Positions 46,044-54,059 of a stretch of 64,000 bases of DNA are shown one piece after another. This DNA is from Embleya hyalina. GTDB lineage: Bacteria; Actinomycetota; Actinomycetes; Streptomycetales; Streptomycetaceae. The stretch is from NCBI RefSeq assembly GCF_003967355.1, contig NZ_BIFH01000014.1:372001-436000 (forward strand), written 5' to 3'. Position 1 is the first letter of the stretch. The number at the start of each line of letters is the position of its first letter. Under the pieces are notes generated by a model. That model was not told the origin of the DNA. It saw only the letters and a program-made list of their open reading frames with translations, and did not search any database. The translations under genes were made by a program, and so were the position numbers.

Positions 46044-46068
46044 GTTTTGTAATGAGTGGTCCAATAAG
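46044..46068. promoter_or_regulatory. Candidate TetR operator before the TetR gene (partner of 45355-45379)
   Basis: It has the form TTGTA-N8-TCCAA, with the same spacing as the site before the MFS gene. It begins 18 bp upstream of the TetR start codon and could also touch the promoter of the rightward gene at 46124. Confidence 0.5.
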
Positions 46069-46123
46069 GTTGATCGCTCTCCGCCATCGACGCCGCACGT
46101 TCGAGAGGGAAGGATTGTCGACC

Positions 46124-47365
46124 ATGGTGGAGTGGGGGCCTCTGGCCGGGCTGGACGGGATCGACTGGGCGGGTTCGGGACACGCGTACGGCTCGGCCGA
46201 GGACGTGCCCGAACAACTGCGCGCGTTGCGCTCGGCGGACGCGGGGGAGCGGGGGCGGGCGCTGGACGCGCTCTACGGCAACATCTTTCATCAGGGCAGT
46301 CGTTACGAGGCGACGGCGCAGGCCGTACCGTTCCTGCTCGCGCTCGTCGCGGACCCGGGCACCCCGGATCGGGCCGAACTGGTGCACCTGCTCGCGGCGT
46401 TGGCGATCGGATTCGACGAGGTGCACCTTCCCGACGGGGTGGCGATCGCCGACTGGCGCGCTGCGGTGGGTCGGGCGCGCGCCGAGGGCGAGGAGGGGGC
46501 ACGGCGGCGGTTCGACGGGTGGATCGCGGAGGCCGACGGGGAGGTCGAGCGGCGGGCCAGGGAGCGGCGGCGGGACACCTTCGACTTCGAGAAGTCGTGC
46601 CGGGCGGCCGAGTACGAACTGCGCGCGTACGACGCGGTACGCGCCGGGGTGCCGACGCTGTGCGGTGTGCTGACCGACCCGGATCCGCGACTGCGGGCGG
46701 CGGCGGCCCACGCGGTCGGCTGGTTTCCCGAGGAGGCGCCGCGGATCCTGCCCCGGCTGCGCGACCTGCCGGCGACGGAACCGGTACCGGGCGTGGCGGC
46801 GAACGCGATCGTGGCGATCGGTCTGCTCGGCGACGCGGCCCAGATAGCCCCGCTGCGGGCGTACCACCAGGGCACCGACGAACCCCTGGCCCGCTGGGCG
46901 GCGGCGATCGCGCTGGCCCGGCTCGGCGCGGCCGACCTCGAGGTGATCGCCGAACTCGCCGCCTGCACGGTGGACCCGCCGACCGACGACGAGGCGGTCC
47001 CGATGGGGTTCTTCGACGGGGACCTGCGGGCCTACGCGTCGAGCAGCCTGGTCGCCCTCGAAGCCGGCGAACTCCCGGTCGACGTACTGGAATCGGTCCT
47101 GGCAGGGCTGTCCCGCACCTCCGGCCCGGCAGCCTTCGCCATCACGGACGCGGCACTCCGCCTGGCCTTCGGCACGGAGGCGCGGGCTACGCCGGCACCG
47201 GCCTTCGCCGACTTACCGGAGGCGCGGCGCCGGGTCGTGGCGACCCTGGCCGAACTGGACGTGGACACCTGGAAGTGGGTCAACTTCCGCGAGCTGCTGC
47301 GGGCGCGCGACCTGCCGGACGACCGGGCGGCCTGCCGGAGGTACGCGGGATTGGCGGAGGACTGA
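46124..47365 (+). CDS. HEAT-repeat-like protein of unknown function
   Basis: 413 aa from ATG 46124, although the GAGAGGGAAGG ahead of it is rather far away. The chain is helical and Ala/Leu-rich, with several paired-helix units (VPTLCGVLTDPDPRLRAAAAHAVGWF; ANAIVAIGLLGDAA; PLARWAAAIALARLGAADL) typical of HEAT or PBS-lyase repeats, seen here from about residue 175 to 300. The N-terminal YGNIFHQGSRYEATAQAVPFLLALV is a recurrent motif in actinobacterial HEAT-repeat hypothetical proteins. There is no catalytic motif, signal peptide or TM helix. Such proteins are usually protein-binding scaffolds. Its divergence from the TetR gene may be incidental. Confidence 0.68.
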   Translation: MVEWGPLAGLDGIDWAGSGHAYGSAEDVPEQLRALRSADAGERGRALDALYGNIFHQGSRYEATAQAVPFLLALVADPGTPDRAELVHLLAALAIGFDEVHLPDGVAIADWRAAVGRARAEGEEGARRRFDGWIAEADGEVERRARERRRDTFDFEKSCRAAEYELRAYDAVRAGVPTLCGVLTDPDPRLRAAAAHAVGWFPEEAPRILPRLRDLPATEPVPGVAANAIVAIGLLGDAAQIAPLRAYHQGTDEPLARWAAAIALARLGAADLEVIAELAACTVDPPTDDEAVPMGFFDGDLRAYASSSLVALEAGELPVDVLESVLAGLSRTSGPAAFAITDAALRLAFGTEARATPAPAFADLPEARRRVVATLAELDVDTWKWVNFRELLRARDLPDDRAACRRYAGLAED

Positions 47366-47389
47366 GCCCGTGCCCCGGCGGGGTGGTGG

Positions 47390-48040
47390 CTACCGCGTCG
47401 GCGGTGCCCGCAGCGTCTCCGGGTCGGTGGCGGCCGTCAGCAGGCGGGCGTGGATGGCGGTGCCGGCCCGGGTGTAGGCGCTCTCGTCGTCGTGCAGGAC
47501 GCTGATGCCGTTGGCGGTTTCCAGGAACGCGATGATCTCGAAGACGAGTTGGGCCACGTCCAGGTCCCGGTGGGCCTCGCCCCGGGTCTTCGCGGCCTCG
47601 GCCTCGGCGATCAGCAGTGCGCGCCAACCACTCCAGGCACCGGCCAGCGCGTCGCGGACCCGGCCCGGGCGGGCGTCGAATTCGGCGGCGGTGTTGAAGA
47701 AGAAGCAACCACCGGGGAAGACCCGCTCGCGCGAGTAGGCGATCCAGCGCTCGGTCAGCCGCCACAGCCGGATCAGGCCGGCCGGCCCCTCCATCGCCGG
47801 GGTCACCACGTGGTCCACGTAGACCTCGATCGCCGCGCCGATCGCGGCGAGTTGCAATTCCTCCTTGGATCCGAAGTGGGCGAACACCCCGCTCTTGCTG
47901 ATCTCCAGATCGCTCGCGAGCCGGCCGATGGACAGGCCCTCCAGTCCCTCCATCGAGGCGATGTCGGCGGCCCGATGGACGATCGCCTGCCGGGTGCGAT
48001 CGCCCTTGCGGACTCGCCCGTCGGTCGCGGACGTGCTCAT
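47390..48040 (-). CDS. TetR-family repressor, divergent to an alpha/beta hydrolase gene
   Basis: 216 aa from ATG 48040, with AGGAG 5 bp upstream; GTG two codons earlier is possible. The HTH is at residues 38-70 (LSIGRLASDLEISKSGVFAHFGSKEEL). The C-terminal domain is the TetR_C_11-like type with GGCFFFNTAAEFDARPGRVRD. The strong 26-bp palindrome between this gene and the hydrolase gene overlaps the hydrolase promoter. The pair therefore looks like a repressor with its target. Confidence 0.9.
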   Translation of the reverse strand: MSTSATDGRVRKGDRTRQAIVHRAADIASMEGLEGLSIGRLASDLEISKSGVFAHFGSKEELQLAAIGAAIEVYVDHVVTPAMEGPAGLIRLWRLTERWIAYSRERVFPGGCFFFNTAAEFDARPGRVRDALAGAWSGWRALLIAEAEAAKTRGEAHRDLDVAQLVFEIIAFLETANGISVLHDDESAYTRAGTAIHARLLTAATDPETLRAPPTR

Positions 48041-48148
48041 GACCACTCCTGTCTGCGCCGGCTCGACCGGTCCGGCCCCTCGGGTCGGCCCGCCGCCTGC
48101 TCGGCCGACCGGCGTCGATTATCCCGCTGTCGCGCCCGCCCCCGGGCC

Positions 48149-48197
48149 TTGACAGTCTTCGCCGACCTGATAAATAGTACGACCGGTCGTGCAATTT
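48149..48197 (+). promoter_or_regulatory. Hydrolase promoter overlapped by a TetR operator
   Basis: TTGACA (48149-48154) is a consensus -35 hexamer and TAAATA (48171-48176) a -10-like hexamer at 16-bp spacing. A palindrome centred at 48184/48185 spans 48172-48197. Its core ACGACCGGTCGT (48179-48190) is perfect and AAAT/ATTT flank it. Counting outward, 11 of 13 pairs match. Bound repressor would cover the -10 element. Confidence 0.75.
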
Positions 48198-48254
48198 TGA
48201 TACAACGGGTTGCATCCCATCCCGACGAACCACTCACCCAGGGGGCATGCGGAC

Positions 48255-49250
48255 ATGACCTATCCGAAGGGGACCGGCGCCATCGCCCGCCGGATCGATA
48301 CCGAACCCGCCTCGACGGCAACGGCGCCGGCCGTTCCGAGGGACCCGGCGCGCCCCGTGGCGGGCGGTGTGCGGGCCGGGGAGACGTCCGCGCGGTTGAC
48401 CCTGAGGGCGGTGACGGCGCTGTCCCCGAGGGCCGCCGGGGCGCTGGCGTATGTGCTGTTTCGGCGTCCTTTCGGGCGCAGTCCGGTCCGGCCCGCGGAG
48501 CGTTCGGCGCACCTGTTCGCGGTCACCGACACGTTGGACGTCGGCGGTCGGAAGGTCGTCACCTACCGCTGGGGCGACGGGGCCGATCCGGTTCTGCTGC
48601 TGCACGGATGGCAGTCCCGGGCCTCGCGCTTCGCGCCGTTCGTCGAGGAGTTGCGGGCCCGGGGCCTGACCCCGATCGGCTTCGACGCGCCGGGGAACGG
48701 GGATTCGGGCGGGATCGGGCCCACGGTTTTGGACTATGCCGAGATCGCCCGGCAACTCCAGGAGCGGCACGGGCGGTTCCGGGCCATGCTGGCGCATTCC
48801 TTCGGTGTGCTCGGGGCCTTCCAGGCGTTGCGCTCGGGAGTGCGGGCGGATCGGGTGGTGGCGATCGGCGGAGTGTGCGACATGGAATACCTGTTGTACC
48901 GGTTCAGCGCCCGACTCCGGTTGGACGCGCGGGTCGTGGCGCTGGTCCGGGAGCGGGCGGACGAGCGGCTGCTGGCCCCGGAGTCGGACATCTGGGAGCG
49001 GTTCTCCGCGTCCTACGGTCCCGAGCCGGTACGGGTGCCGATCCTGGTCGTGCACGACGAGGACGACCCGATGGCGACGGTCGATCAGGGGTATCGGCTC
49101 GCGGCGGCCCATCCCGACCGGGCCCGGCTGTTCGTCACCAGGGGACTCGGCCATCACCGCGTGATGAGCGACCCGGCCGTGGTCGCCGAGGTGCTGCGTT
49201 TCCTCGACGAAGCCGAGGCGCCCGTGCCGGCGGCCCGCCGGGTGGCGTAG
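48255..49250 (+). CDS. Alpha/beta hydrolase
   Basis: 331 aa from ATG 48255; TTG 48210 is an in-frame alternative. The hydrolase domain runs from about residue 95. VLLLHGW is the oxyanion-hole strand, and LAHSFGVLG the nucleophile elbow (S in GHSxG-like AHSFG). VVHDEDDP supplies the acidic residue and GLGHHRVM the histidine. The N-terminal ~90 residues (Ala/Arg-rich, ending in ALAYVLFRRPFG) are atypical and may contact the membrane. Specificity is unknown. It is probably repressed by the divergent TetR protein. Confidence 0.85.
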   Translation: MTYPKGTGAIARRIDTEPASTATAPAVPRDPARPVAGGVRAGETSARLTLRAVTALSPRAAGALAYVLFRRPFGRSPVRPAERSAHLFAVTDTLDVGGRKVVTYRWGDGADPVLLLHGWQSRASRFAPFVEELRARGLTPIGFDAPGNGDSGGIGPTVLDYAEIARQLQERHGRFRAMLAHSFGVLGAFQALRSGVRADRVVAIGGVCDMEYLLYRFSARLRLDARVVALVRERADERLLAPESDIWERFSASYGPEPVRVPILVVHDEDDPMATVDQGYRLAAAHPDRARLFVTRGLGHHRVMSDPAVVAEVLRFLDEAEAPVPAARRVA

Positions 49251-49257
49251 CACGCTG

Positions 49258-49953
49258 TCACCCACCCGATGTGTGCCGCCGGCGGGGGTCGAGGCGCCAC
49301 GGGGAGATCCCGGCCGAGGGCCACGGATACCGGTCGAGGACGCGCGAGGGCGTGGTGGTGCCCTCGTCGTCGTCGACGACGTGGAGGTAGCGCAGGCCGA
49401 CGTAGTTCGCGGTCGGGTGGCCGGCGAGCAGCGGGCCGGCGAAGCTGCCGGTGCCCGTGGCCATGTCGGTGCGCGGGTTGGCGAGTTGGATGTACGTGAA
49501 GGTGCCCGCGCTCCGGGCGATCCAGCCGGTGAAGATCACCACGTGGCCGTCGGCGGTGTCGTCCAGCGCGTCGCCGGGGAGCAGGTCGTCGCGGTCGACC
49601 CGATCGGTGACCGAACGCCGGTCGAGGGAATCGGTGGTGAAGTCGGTGCTCGGCAGATGCCAGGCCATCGCGACCATTCCCGAGCAGTCCGTGCGGTAGT
49701 CGTGCGCGCCCTCGGCGTCCGGGGCGACGGCCTGCTGGTCGTACTCGACTCCGCGGTCGAACCAGTCCTCCGCCCGGGCCAGGACCTCCGAACGGGCGAT
49801 GGCTCCACCACGCGTGGAGGCGGCCTCGGCCGCCGGCGCGGTGGTCAGGCCGAGGGCGGTCGCGGAGAGGAGGAGGGCGATCGTCACGCGGGCGCGGGTC
49901 CGGGCGCCGGCTCGGGTGTGACGGCGGGTCGCAGGAAGGTTCAAATGGTGCAT
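49258..49953 (-). CDS. Secreted NlpC/P60-like cysteine peptidase or CHAP-like protein
   Basis: 231 aa from ATG 49953. The signal peptide is at about residues 1-43 (RVTIALLLSATALGLTTAPAAEAAS). The mature chain has YRTDCSGMVAMAWHL, the NlpC/P60 nucleophile motif (xDCSGLVxxxW), and DGHVVIFTGW with the catalytic histidine, separated by PGDALDD as usual. These enzymes cut peptide bonds in cell-wall stems. There is no cell-wall-binding domain. It converges with the hydrolase gene, 7 bp between stops. Confidence 0.83.
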   Translation of the reverse strand: MHHLNLPATRRHTRAGARTRARVTIALLLSATALGLTTAPAAEAASTRGGAIARSEVLARAEDWFDRGVEYDQQAVAPDAEGAHDYRTDCSGMVAMAWHLPSTDFTTDSLDRRSVTDRVDRDDLLPGDALDDTADGHVVIFTGWIARSAGTFTYIQLANPRTDMATGTGSFAGPLLAGHPTANYVGLRYLHVVDDDEGTTTPSRVLDRYPWPSAGISPWRLDPRRRHTSGG

Positions 49954-50017
49954 TTCACTAGATTTATCCACAACATGGCAATCCCGACGCATCCGCCGGG
50001 GTGTGTCGGCCTGCGGA

Positions 50018-50617
50018 TCAATCGCCCAGTGCCGCCCGGGACGCGGCCAGGGCGGCGGCCTCGATCGACCTCGGCGGGGTTCGGCCCGCCCCCAGGTGTC
50101 GGCGCAGCGCCGCGTACGGCACGTCGACCAGCGCGAACGTGACCCGCTCCAGACCCGCCGACGAGACGCGGCCGAAGCGCGCCCGGGTGTACGCCCGCAG
50201 CGCCTCGCGCACCGCGTCGTTGATCCCGGCGGGATCCGGACCGAGTTCGGTGGGCCAGTGGGCGACCAGGTCCTCGCGGCGATGCAGGAGCAACACCCGA
50301 GCCTGGTCCGGATGCTCCCGGGCCCAGCCCAGCACGGCCCGGATCGCCCGGTCGGCGCCGCGCTCGGGGTCCGGGTCGGCCAGCGCGGCCAGGAAGGGCT
50401 CCTGGAAGCGGTGCACGGTGCGCACCCACAGCCGGGCGAGCAGCACATCGCGCGACGCGAACCGGTGGTACACGGACCCGACCGGCGCCGCCGCCTCGGC
50501 GGCCACGGCCGCCATCGTCACCCCGGACGCGCCGGCCCGCGCGGCGACCCGCAGCGCGGCGTCGAGGAAGTCGTCGTCGCCGAACCTCGGTTTGCGGCCC
50601 ACGTCCGTCCGCCTCAC
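50018..50617 (-). CDS. TetR-family regulator, divergent to a PPOX-fold protein
   Basis: 199 aa from GTG 50617; GTG 50602 is an alternative with a clearer GAGG ahead. The HTH is at about residues 33-65 (VTMAAVAAEAAAPVGSVYHRFASRDVL). An 18-bp palindrome at 50636-50653 lies between it and the divergent PPOX gene. The combination suggests a small self-controlled oxidoreductase module. Confidence 0.85.
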   Translation of the reverse strand: MRRTDVGRKPRFGDDDFLDAALRVAARAGASGVTMAAVAAEAAAPVGSVYHRFASRDVLLARLWVRTVHRFQEPFLAALADPDPERGADRAIRAVLGWAREHPDQARVLLLHRREDLVAHWPTELGPDPAGINDAVREALRAYTRARFGRVSSAGLERVTFALVDVPYAALRRHLGAGRTPPRSIEAAALAASRAALGD

Positions 50618-50635
50618 CCTCGTGCTTGATTTTTA

Positions 50636-50653
50636 CTGGAACCATGATTCTAG
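50636..50653. promoter_or_regulatory. TetR operator between the TetR and PPOX genes
   Basis: CTGGAACCATGATTCTAG is an imperfect palindrome with 7 of 9 base pairs matching (GAA-N-CATG-N-TTC core). It lies in a distinctly AT-richer stretch 19 bp before the TetR start. Confidence 0.55.
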
Positions 50654-50703
50654 TATGGAGTCACCAATATCGTGCAGGCGTTGTGAACGATCGGCGGTCG
50701 ACC

Positions 50704-51201
50704 ATGCCCATCACCCCCACCCTCCTCGACACGGCCCTGCGCATCGTGCGCTCCCACGGGTTGGGCTTCTTGGCCACCACCGACGAGCGCGGCGCGCCCC
50801 GGGTGCGCCTGGTGCAACACCTCGCGGTCGAGGACGACGCGACGATCTGGTTCGCCACCAGTCCGCGCTCGCGCAAGGCGCTCGACATCGGTGCCCGGCC
50901 CGAGGTGTCGTACTCGGTCGAGGATCGCCGGGCGGTCGCCTACGCGACGCTCCATGCCCGGGCCGAACCGGTCCACTCCGAGTCGGAGTCGATCGCGCGC
51001 TGGGACGAGACGCTGCGGCCGTTCTTCCCGGCGGGTCCGACCGGGGGCGACTTCGTGCTGGTGCGCCTGGTGCCGTATCGGGTCGAGGTGCTCGACTTCT
51101 CCGCCGGGGTGCACCCGGAGCCCTACGGGCTGGTGCCGGCGATGTCGGTGCTCTCCGGTGCCGGGTCGGGGTCGCCTCAGGCGGGGAAGTCGAAGCCGTA
51201 G
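50704..51201 (+). CDS. PPOX-class flavin/F420-fold oxidoreductase
   Basis: 165 aa from ATG 50704; GTG 50683 is possible. The split-barrel pyridoxamine-5'-phosphate-oxidase fold is suggested by GFLATTDERGAPRVRLVQHLAVEDDATIWFAT, SRKALDIGARPEVSYSV and the strand pattern that follows, as in general stress protein 26-like members. It probably binds FMN or F420. The reaction is unknown. The last 25 bp overlap the convergent deacetylase gene. It is likely regulated by the divergent TetR protein. Confidence 0.8.
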   Translation: MPITPTLLDTALRIVRSHGLGFLATTDERGAPRVRLVQHLAVEDDATIWFATSPRSRKALDIGARPEVSYSVEDRRAVAYATLHARAEPVHSESESIARWDETLRPFFPAGPTGGDFVLVRLVPYRVEVLDFSAGVHPEPYGLVPAMSVLSGAGSGSPQAGKSKP

Positions 51202-51995
51202 CCCTGTTGCACGAGCCAGGGGAGCAACTGCTTGAGCGCGGCCAGGGTCTGTGCGCGGTCGCCGCCCGCGTCGTGCATCAGGATTATCCCGCCGGGCCTC
51301 AGCTCCTTCTCGGCGGTGGCCAGGATCTTGTCCGCGCCGGGGCGCTGCCAGTCGCGGGTGTCGTCGGACCAGTCCAGCGAGCGCATGCCGTACCCCGCCG
51401 CCATCGCGCGTACCTGCGGTGACCAGTCGCCGCCGGGCGCGCGGAACCAGTCGACCTTCGTGCCGGCTCCGGCCGCCGCGACGATCTGGTCGTGCGCGGT
51501 GGTGATCTCGTACTTGATCCGGGACAGCGGGCGCTTCGCGATGCCCTCGTCGTGGGTGACCGAGTGGTCGCACAGCCGGTTGCCGTCCGCGACGACCTCC
51601 TTGACCAGTTTCGGATTGGCCTTCGCGTTCGGGCCGAGCATGCAGAACGTCGCCTTGGCCCGGTACTGCTTCAGCAGCGCGAGCACCTGCGGCGTCCACT
51701 GCGGGCTCGGCCCGTCGTCGAAGGTCAGCGCGACCGTACGCCCGCCGGTCGCGGTCTTGCGCACCAGCGCGTCCGGCACCAGCGGCGCCGGTATCGATGC
51801 CTGCGGATCGGCCGCGGTGGGCGCGTCGGACGGTGGCGGACCGACCTCCGCCGACCCCTCGCGCCCACCCGGCGCGGCCTTGTCTCCGGAGCCGCCCGAA
51901 TCCGACGAACACGCCGCGGTCCCGGCGGCGAGCACCCCGGCCACGGCGAGAACGGTCAGACGACGCAGGACACGGCGGGTGGGAAGGCTCGTCAC
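51177..51995 (-). CDS. Polysaccharide deacetylase lipoprotein (NodB/CE4)
   Basis: 272 aa from GTG 51995, chosen for TTGGAG 7 bp upstream. A signal peptide with a lipobox-like AGTAAC gives C29 as the probable lipidated residue, then a Ser/Gly/Pro tether to about residue 90. The NodB domain has all CE4 motifs: TFDDGP (metal and catalytic Asp), HSVTHDE (metal His), RAPGGDW, and LMHDAGGDR. Such enzymes remove N-acetyl groups from peptidoglycan or other GlcNAc polymers at the cell surface. Confidence 0.9.
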   Translation of the reverse strand: MTSLPTRRVLRRLTVLAVAGVLAAGTAACSSDSGGSGDKAAPGGREGSAEVGPPPSDAPTAADPQASIPAPLVPDALVRKTATGGRTVALTFDDGPSPQWTPQVLALLKQYRAKATFCMLGPNAKANPKLVKEVVADGNRLCDHSVTHDEGIAKRPLSRIKYEITTAHDQIVAAAGAGTKVDWFRAPGGDWSPQVRAMAAGYGMRSLDWSDDTRDWQRPGADKILATAEKELRPGGIILMHDAGGDRAQTLAALKQLLPWLVQQGYGFDFPA

Positions 51996-52121
51996 CGGTG
52001 ACTCCAAGCACTGTTCGGAACTACGGACACATGTCCGAACACGTACGCGGCCAACGGACGGGTTCCGCACCCGAAGCCCATTTTGCGGCGACTTGGCGTG
52101 CCCTTGGCCCTCGGCGGGAGG

Positions 52122-52685
52122 TCAGTCGCGGTCGAGGGCGCCGAGCGTGGCGGGCAGGTCGGGAGTTTCGGCGGCGGGGCGGTTGTAGGGGAGTCGGCCC
52201 AGTACGGCGGCCATGCCGCAGGTGTTCGTGACGGCGGAGAAGACCAGGCCGGAGCCGATCGCCGCGGACAGGAGGCGGGCCTTGGGCGCACCGCGGCCGG
52301 CGAGCAGGCCGAGCACCACGAGGGAGCCGGCGGCGAGCCGGACCTGGCGCTCCATCGGCCACACCCGGCGGGCGCCGTCCGGGGCGTCCAGGGCGTGGCC
52401 CTCGGCGGCCCAGGCCGAGGTGCCGCCGGTCAGGTGCGCGGCCTCGACGCCGGCGGCGGCCAACTCGGTGCGGGCCCGCTCGGAGCGGGCCCCGGAGGCG
52501 CAGACGATCAACAGTTCGGGATGCGCCGCCCGCTTGAGCACCGGCACCGCCTCGCGCAGCCGGTCCAGCGGGACGTTGTACGCGCCGGGGATGTGGCCCG
52601 TGGCGAACTCGCCGGGGGTGCGCACGTCGAGCACGGTGAACGCGGTCAACCGGGCGCGGACCTGCGCGGGAGCGAGGGCGGTCAT
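52122..52685 (-). CDS. Rhodanese with C-terminal DUF2892 membrane segment (YgaP-like)
   Basis: 187 aa from ATG 52685. Residues 1-105 form a rhodanese domain (LDVRTPGEFATGHIPGAYNVPL; active cysteine in CASGARSERA). Residues 115-170 are the DUF2892 pair of helices (RLAAGSLVVLGLLAGRG, CGMAAVLGRLPYNRP), as in inner-membrane rhodaneses such as YgaP. The expected chemistry is transfer of sulfane sulfur to a thiol acceptor. It lies downstream of metX in the same direction, but a strong hairpin at 52722-52756 separates them. Proximity to two sulfhydrylases supports a sulfur-handling role. Confidence 0.88.
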   Translation of the reverse strand: MTALAPAQVRARLTAFTVLDVRTPGEFATGHIPGAYNVPLDRLREAVPVLKRAAHPELLIVCASGARSERARTELAAAGVEAAHLTGGTSAWAAEGHALDAPDGARRVWPMERQVRLAAGSLVVLGLLAGRGAPKARLLSAAIGSGLVFSAVTNTCGMAAVLGRLPYNRPAAETPDLPATLGALDRD

Positions 52686-52721
52686 GTGATCGGCCTTTCG
52701 ACGGCCCGCCCGCTGCCGGGT

Positions 52722-52756
52722 CGGGGAGCCGCGCCGGTGCGTGGCGCGGCTCCCCG
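52722..52756 (-). terminator. 14-bp-stem terminator after metX
   Basis: CGGGGAGCCGCGCC (52722-52735) pairs perfectly with GGCGCGGCTCCCCG (52743-52756) around a 7-nt loop. It lies about 30 bp past the metX stop and before the rhodanese start. Confidence 0.8.
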
Positions 52757-52787
52757 GACTCGACACCGGGTGGGGTGATGGGGAGGA

Positions 52788-54023
52788 CTACCTTCCGGTA
52801 ACGGTGGGATCGAGCAGAGCGTTCCGGTCGGGTGGCGGATTTCGGGTCGGCACGGGACGCCCGACCCGCCCCGCCCGCTCCGGGGGCTCGGCACCGTCGA
52901 CCCGGTTCGCCCCTTCCGCCCGCCCCAGGAGTTCGGCGACCAGGGGAGCCACCTGGTCCAGTTCGAGCAGGAAGCCGTCGTGGCCGTACGCGGAGCGCAC
53001 CACGCGCAGTGGGCCCGCGGTCGGGATGGCGTCGGCGAGGGTCCGCTGCTGGCTCGGCGGGTACAGGCGGTCGCTGTCGACGGCCGCGACCACCGTCGGG
53101 GCGGTGATCCGGGCGAGCGCCGCCGCCACGCCGCCCCGACCCCGGCCCACGTCGTGGCTGTTCATCGCCTCGGTCAGGGCCACGTAGCTGCCCGCGTCGA
53201 AGCGTGCGCTCAACTTGGCCGCGTGGTGGTCCAGATAGGACTCGACGGCGTAGCGGCCGTTCGGGCCCTCGCCCGGCTGTCGTCGCCGGCCGAAACGGGC
53301 GGCCAGTTCGGGCTCGCTGCGATAGGTGACGTGCGCGATGCGGCGGGCCAGGCCGAGCCCCCGCCAGGGCCCGGCCTCGGCCGGCCGGTCGTGGTAGTCG
53401 CCGTCGGCCCACCCCGGATCGGCCCGGATCGCGTGCAGCTGTGTCGAGCACCACGCGATCTGCTCGGCGCCGGCCGCCGCGGCGGTGGCGATCAGGAACA
53501 GCGCGCCGACCCGCTCCGGATGGCTCACCGCCCACTCCACCGCCCGCATCCCGCCCATCGACCCGCCCACCACGGCCGCCCAGCGCTCGACGCCCCACAC
53601 GTCGGCGGCGGCCACCTCGGCGGCCACCTGGTCGCGAATGGTCAACCGGGGAAAGCGACTTCCCCAGGCCCGGCCGCCCGGACCGGGCGAGGCGGGGCCG
53701 GTGCTGCCCCGGCAACCGCCGAGCGCGTTCGGCGCGACCACGAACCAGCGGTCGGTGTCCAGCGCCCGACCCGGGCCGATCAGGCCGTCCCACCAACCGG
53801 GAGTGGGAAAGCCGGGACCGGCCGGACCGGCGACGTGGCTGTCCCCGGTCAACGCGTGCAGGACCAGCACCGCGTTCGAGCGGTCCGGGGCGAGCCGACC
53901 CCACGTCTCGTAGCCGATCCGGACCTCGGGCAGCACCTCCCCCGACTCGGTCCACAGCGGTGCGGGCAGGGTCAGCGAACGAGGCCCCGCCGGGGCGGGC
54001 GTGGTGTGTGCGGCGTGCGACAT
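52788..54023 (-). CDS. metX: Homoserine O-acetyltransferase
   Basis: 411 aa. It is an alpha/beta-hydrolase-fold acyltransferase with nucleophile S155 in GGSMGG, ALTGDSHVAG, PNALGGCRGSTGP, SYLDHHAAKL, DSDRLYPP and YGHDGFL, the full MetX set. It acetylates homoserine with acetyl-CoA to give O-acetylhomoserine, the acceptor for sulfhydrylases such as MetY upstream and the fusion protein across the divide. The C-terminal ~40 residues are a Pro/Arg-rich extension. It follows metY by 36 bp in the same operon. Confidence 0.95.
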   Translation of the reverse strand: MSHAAHTTPAPAGPRSLTLPAPLWTESGEVLPEVRIGYETWGRLAPDRSNAVLVLHALTGDSHVAGPAGPGFPTPGWWDGLIGPGRALDTDRWFVVAPNALGGCRGSTGPASPGPGGRAWGSRFPRLTIRDQVAAEVAAADVWGVERWAAVVGGSMGGMRAVEWAVSHPERVGALFLIATAAAAGAEQIAWCSTQLHAIRADPGWADGDYHDRPAEAGPWRGLGLARRIAHVTYRSEPELAARFGRRRQPGEGPNGRYAVESYLDHHAAKLSARFDAGSYVALTEAMNSHDVGRGRGGVAAALARITAPTVVAAVDSDRLYPPSQQRTLADAIPTAGPLRVVRSAYGHDGFLLELDQVAPLVAELLGRAEGANRVDGAEPPERAGRVGRPVPTRNPPPDRNALLDPTVTGR

Positions 54024-54059
54024 GGCGAGCGTTCCGTCCGAAGTTCCCGGCTTTCCCGG

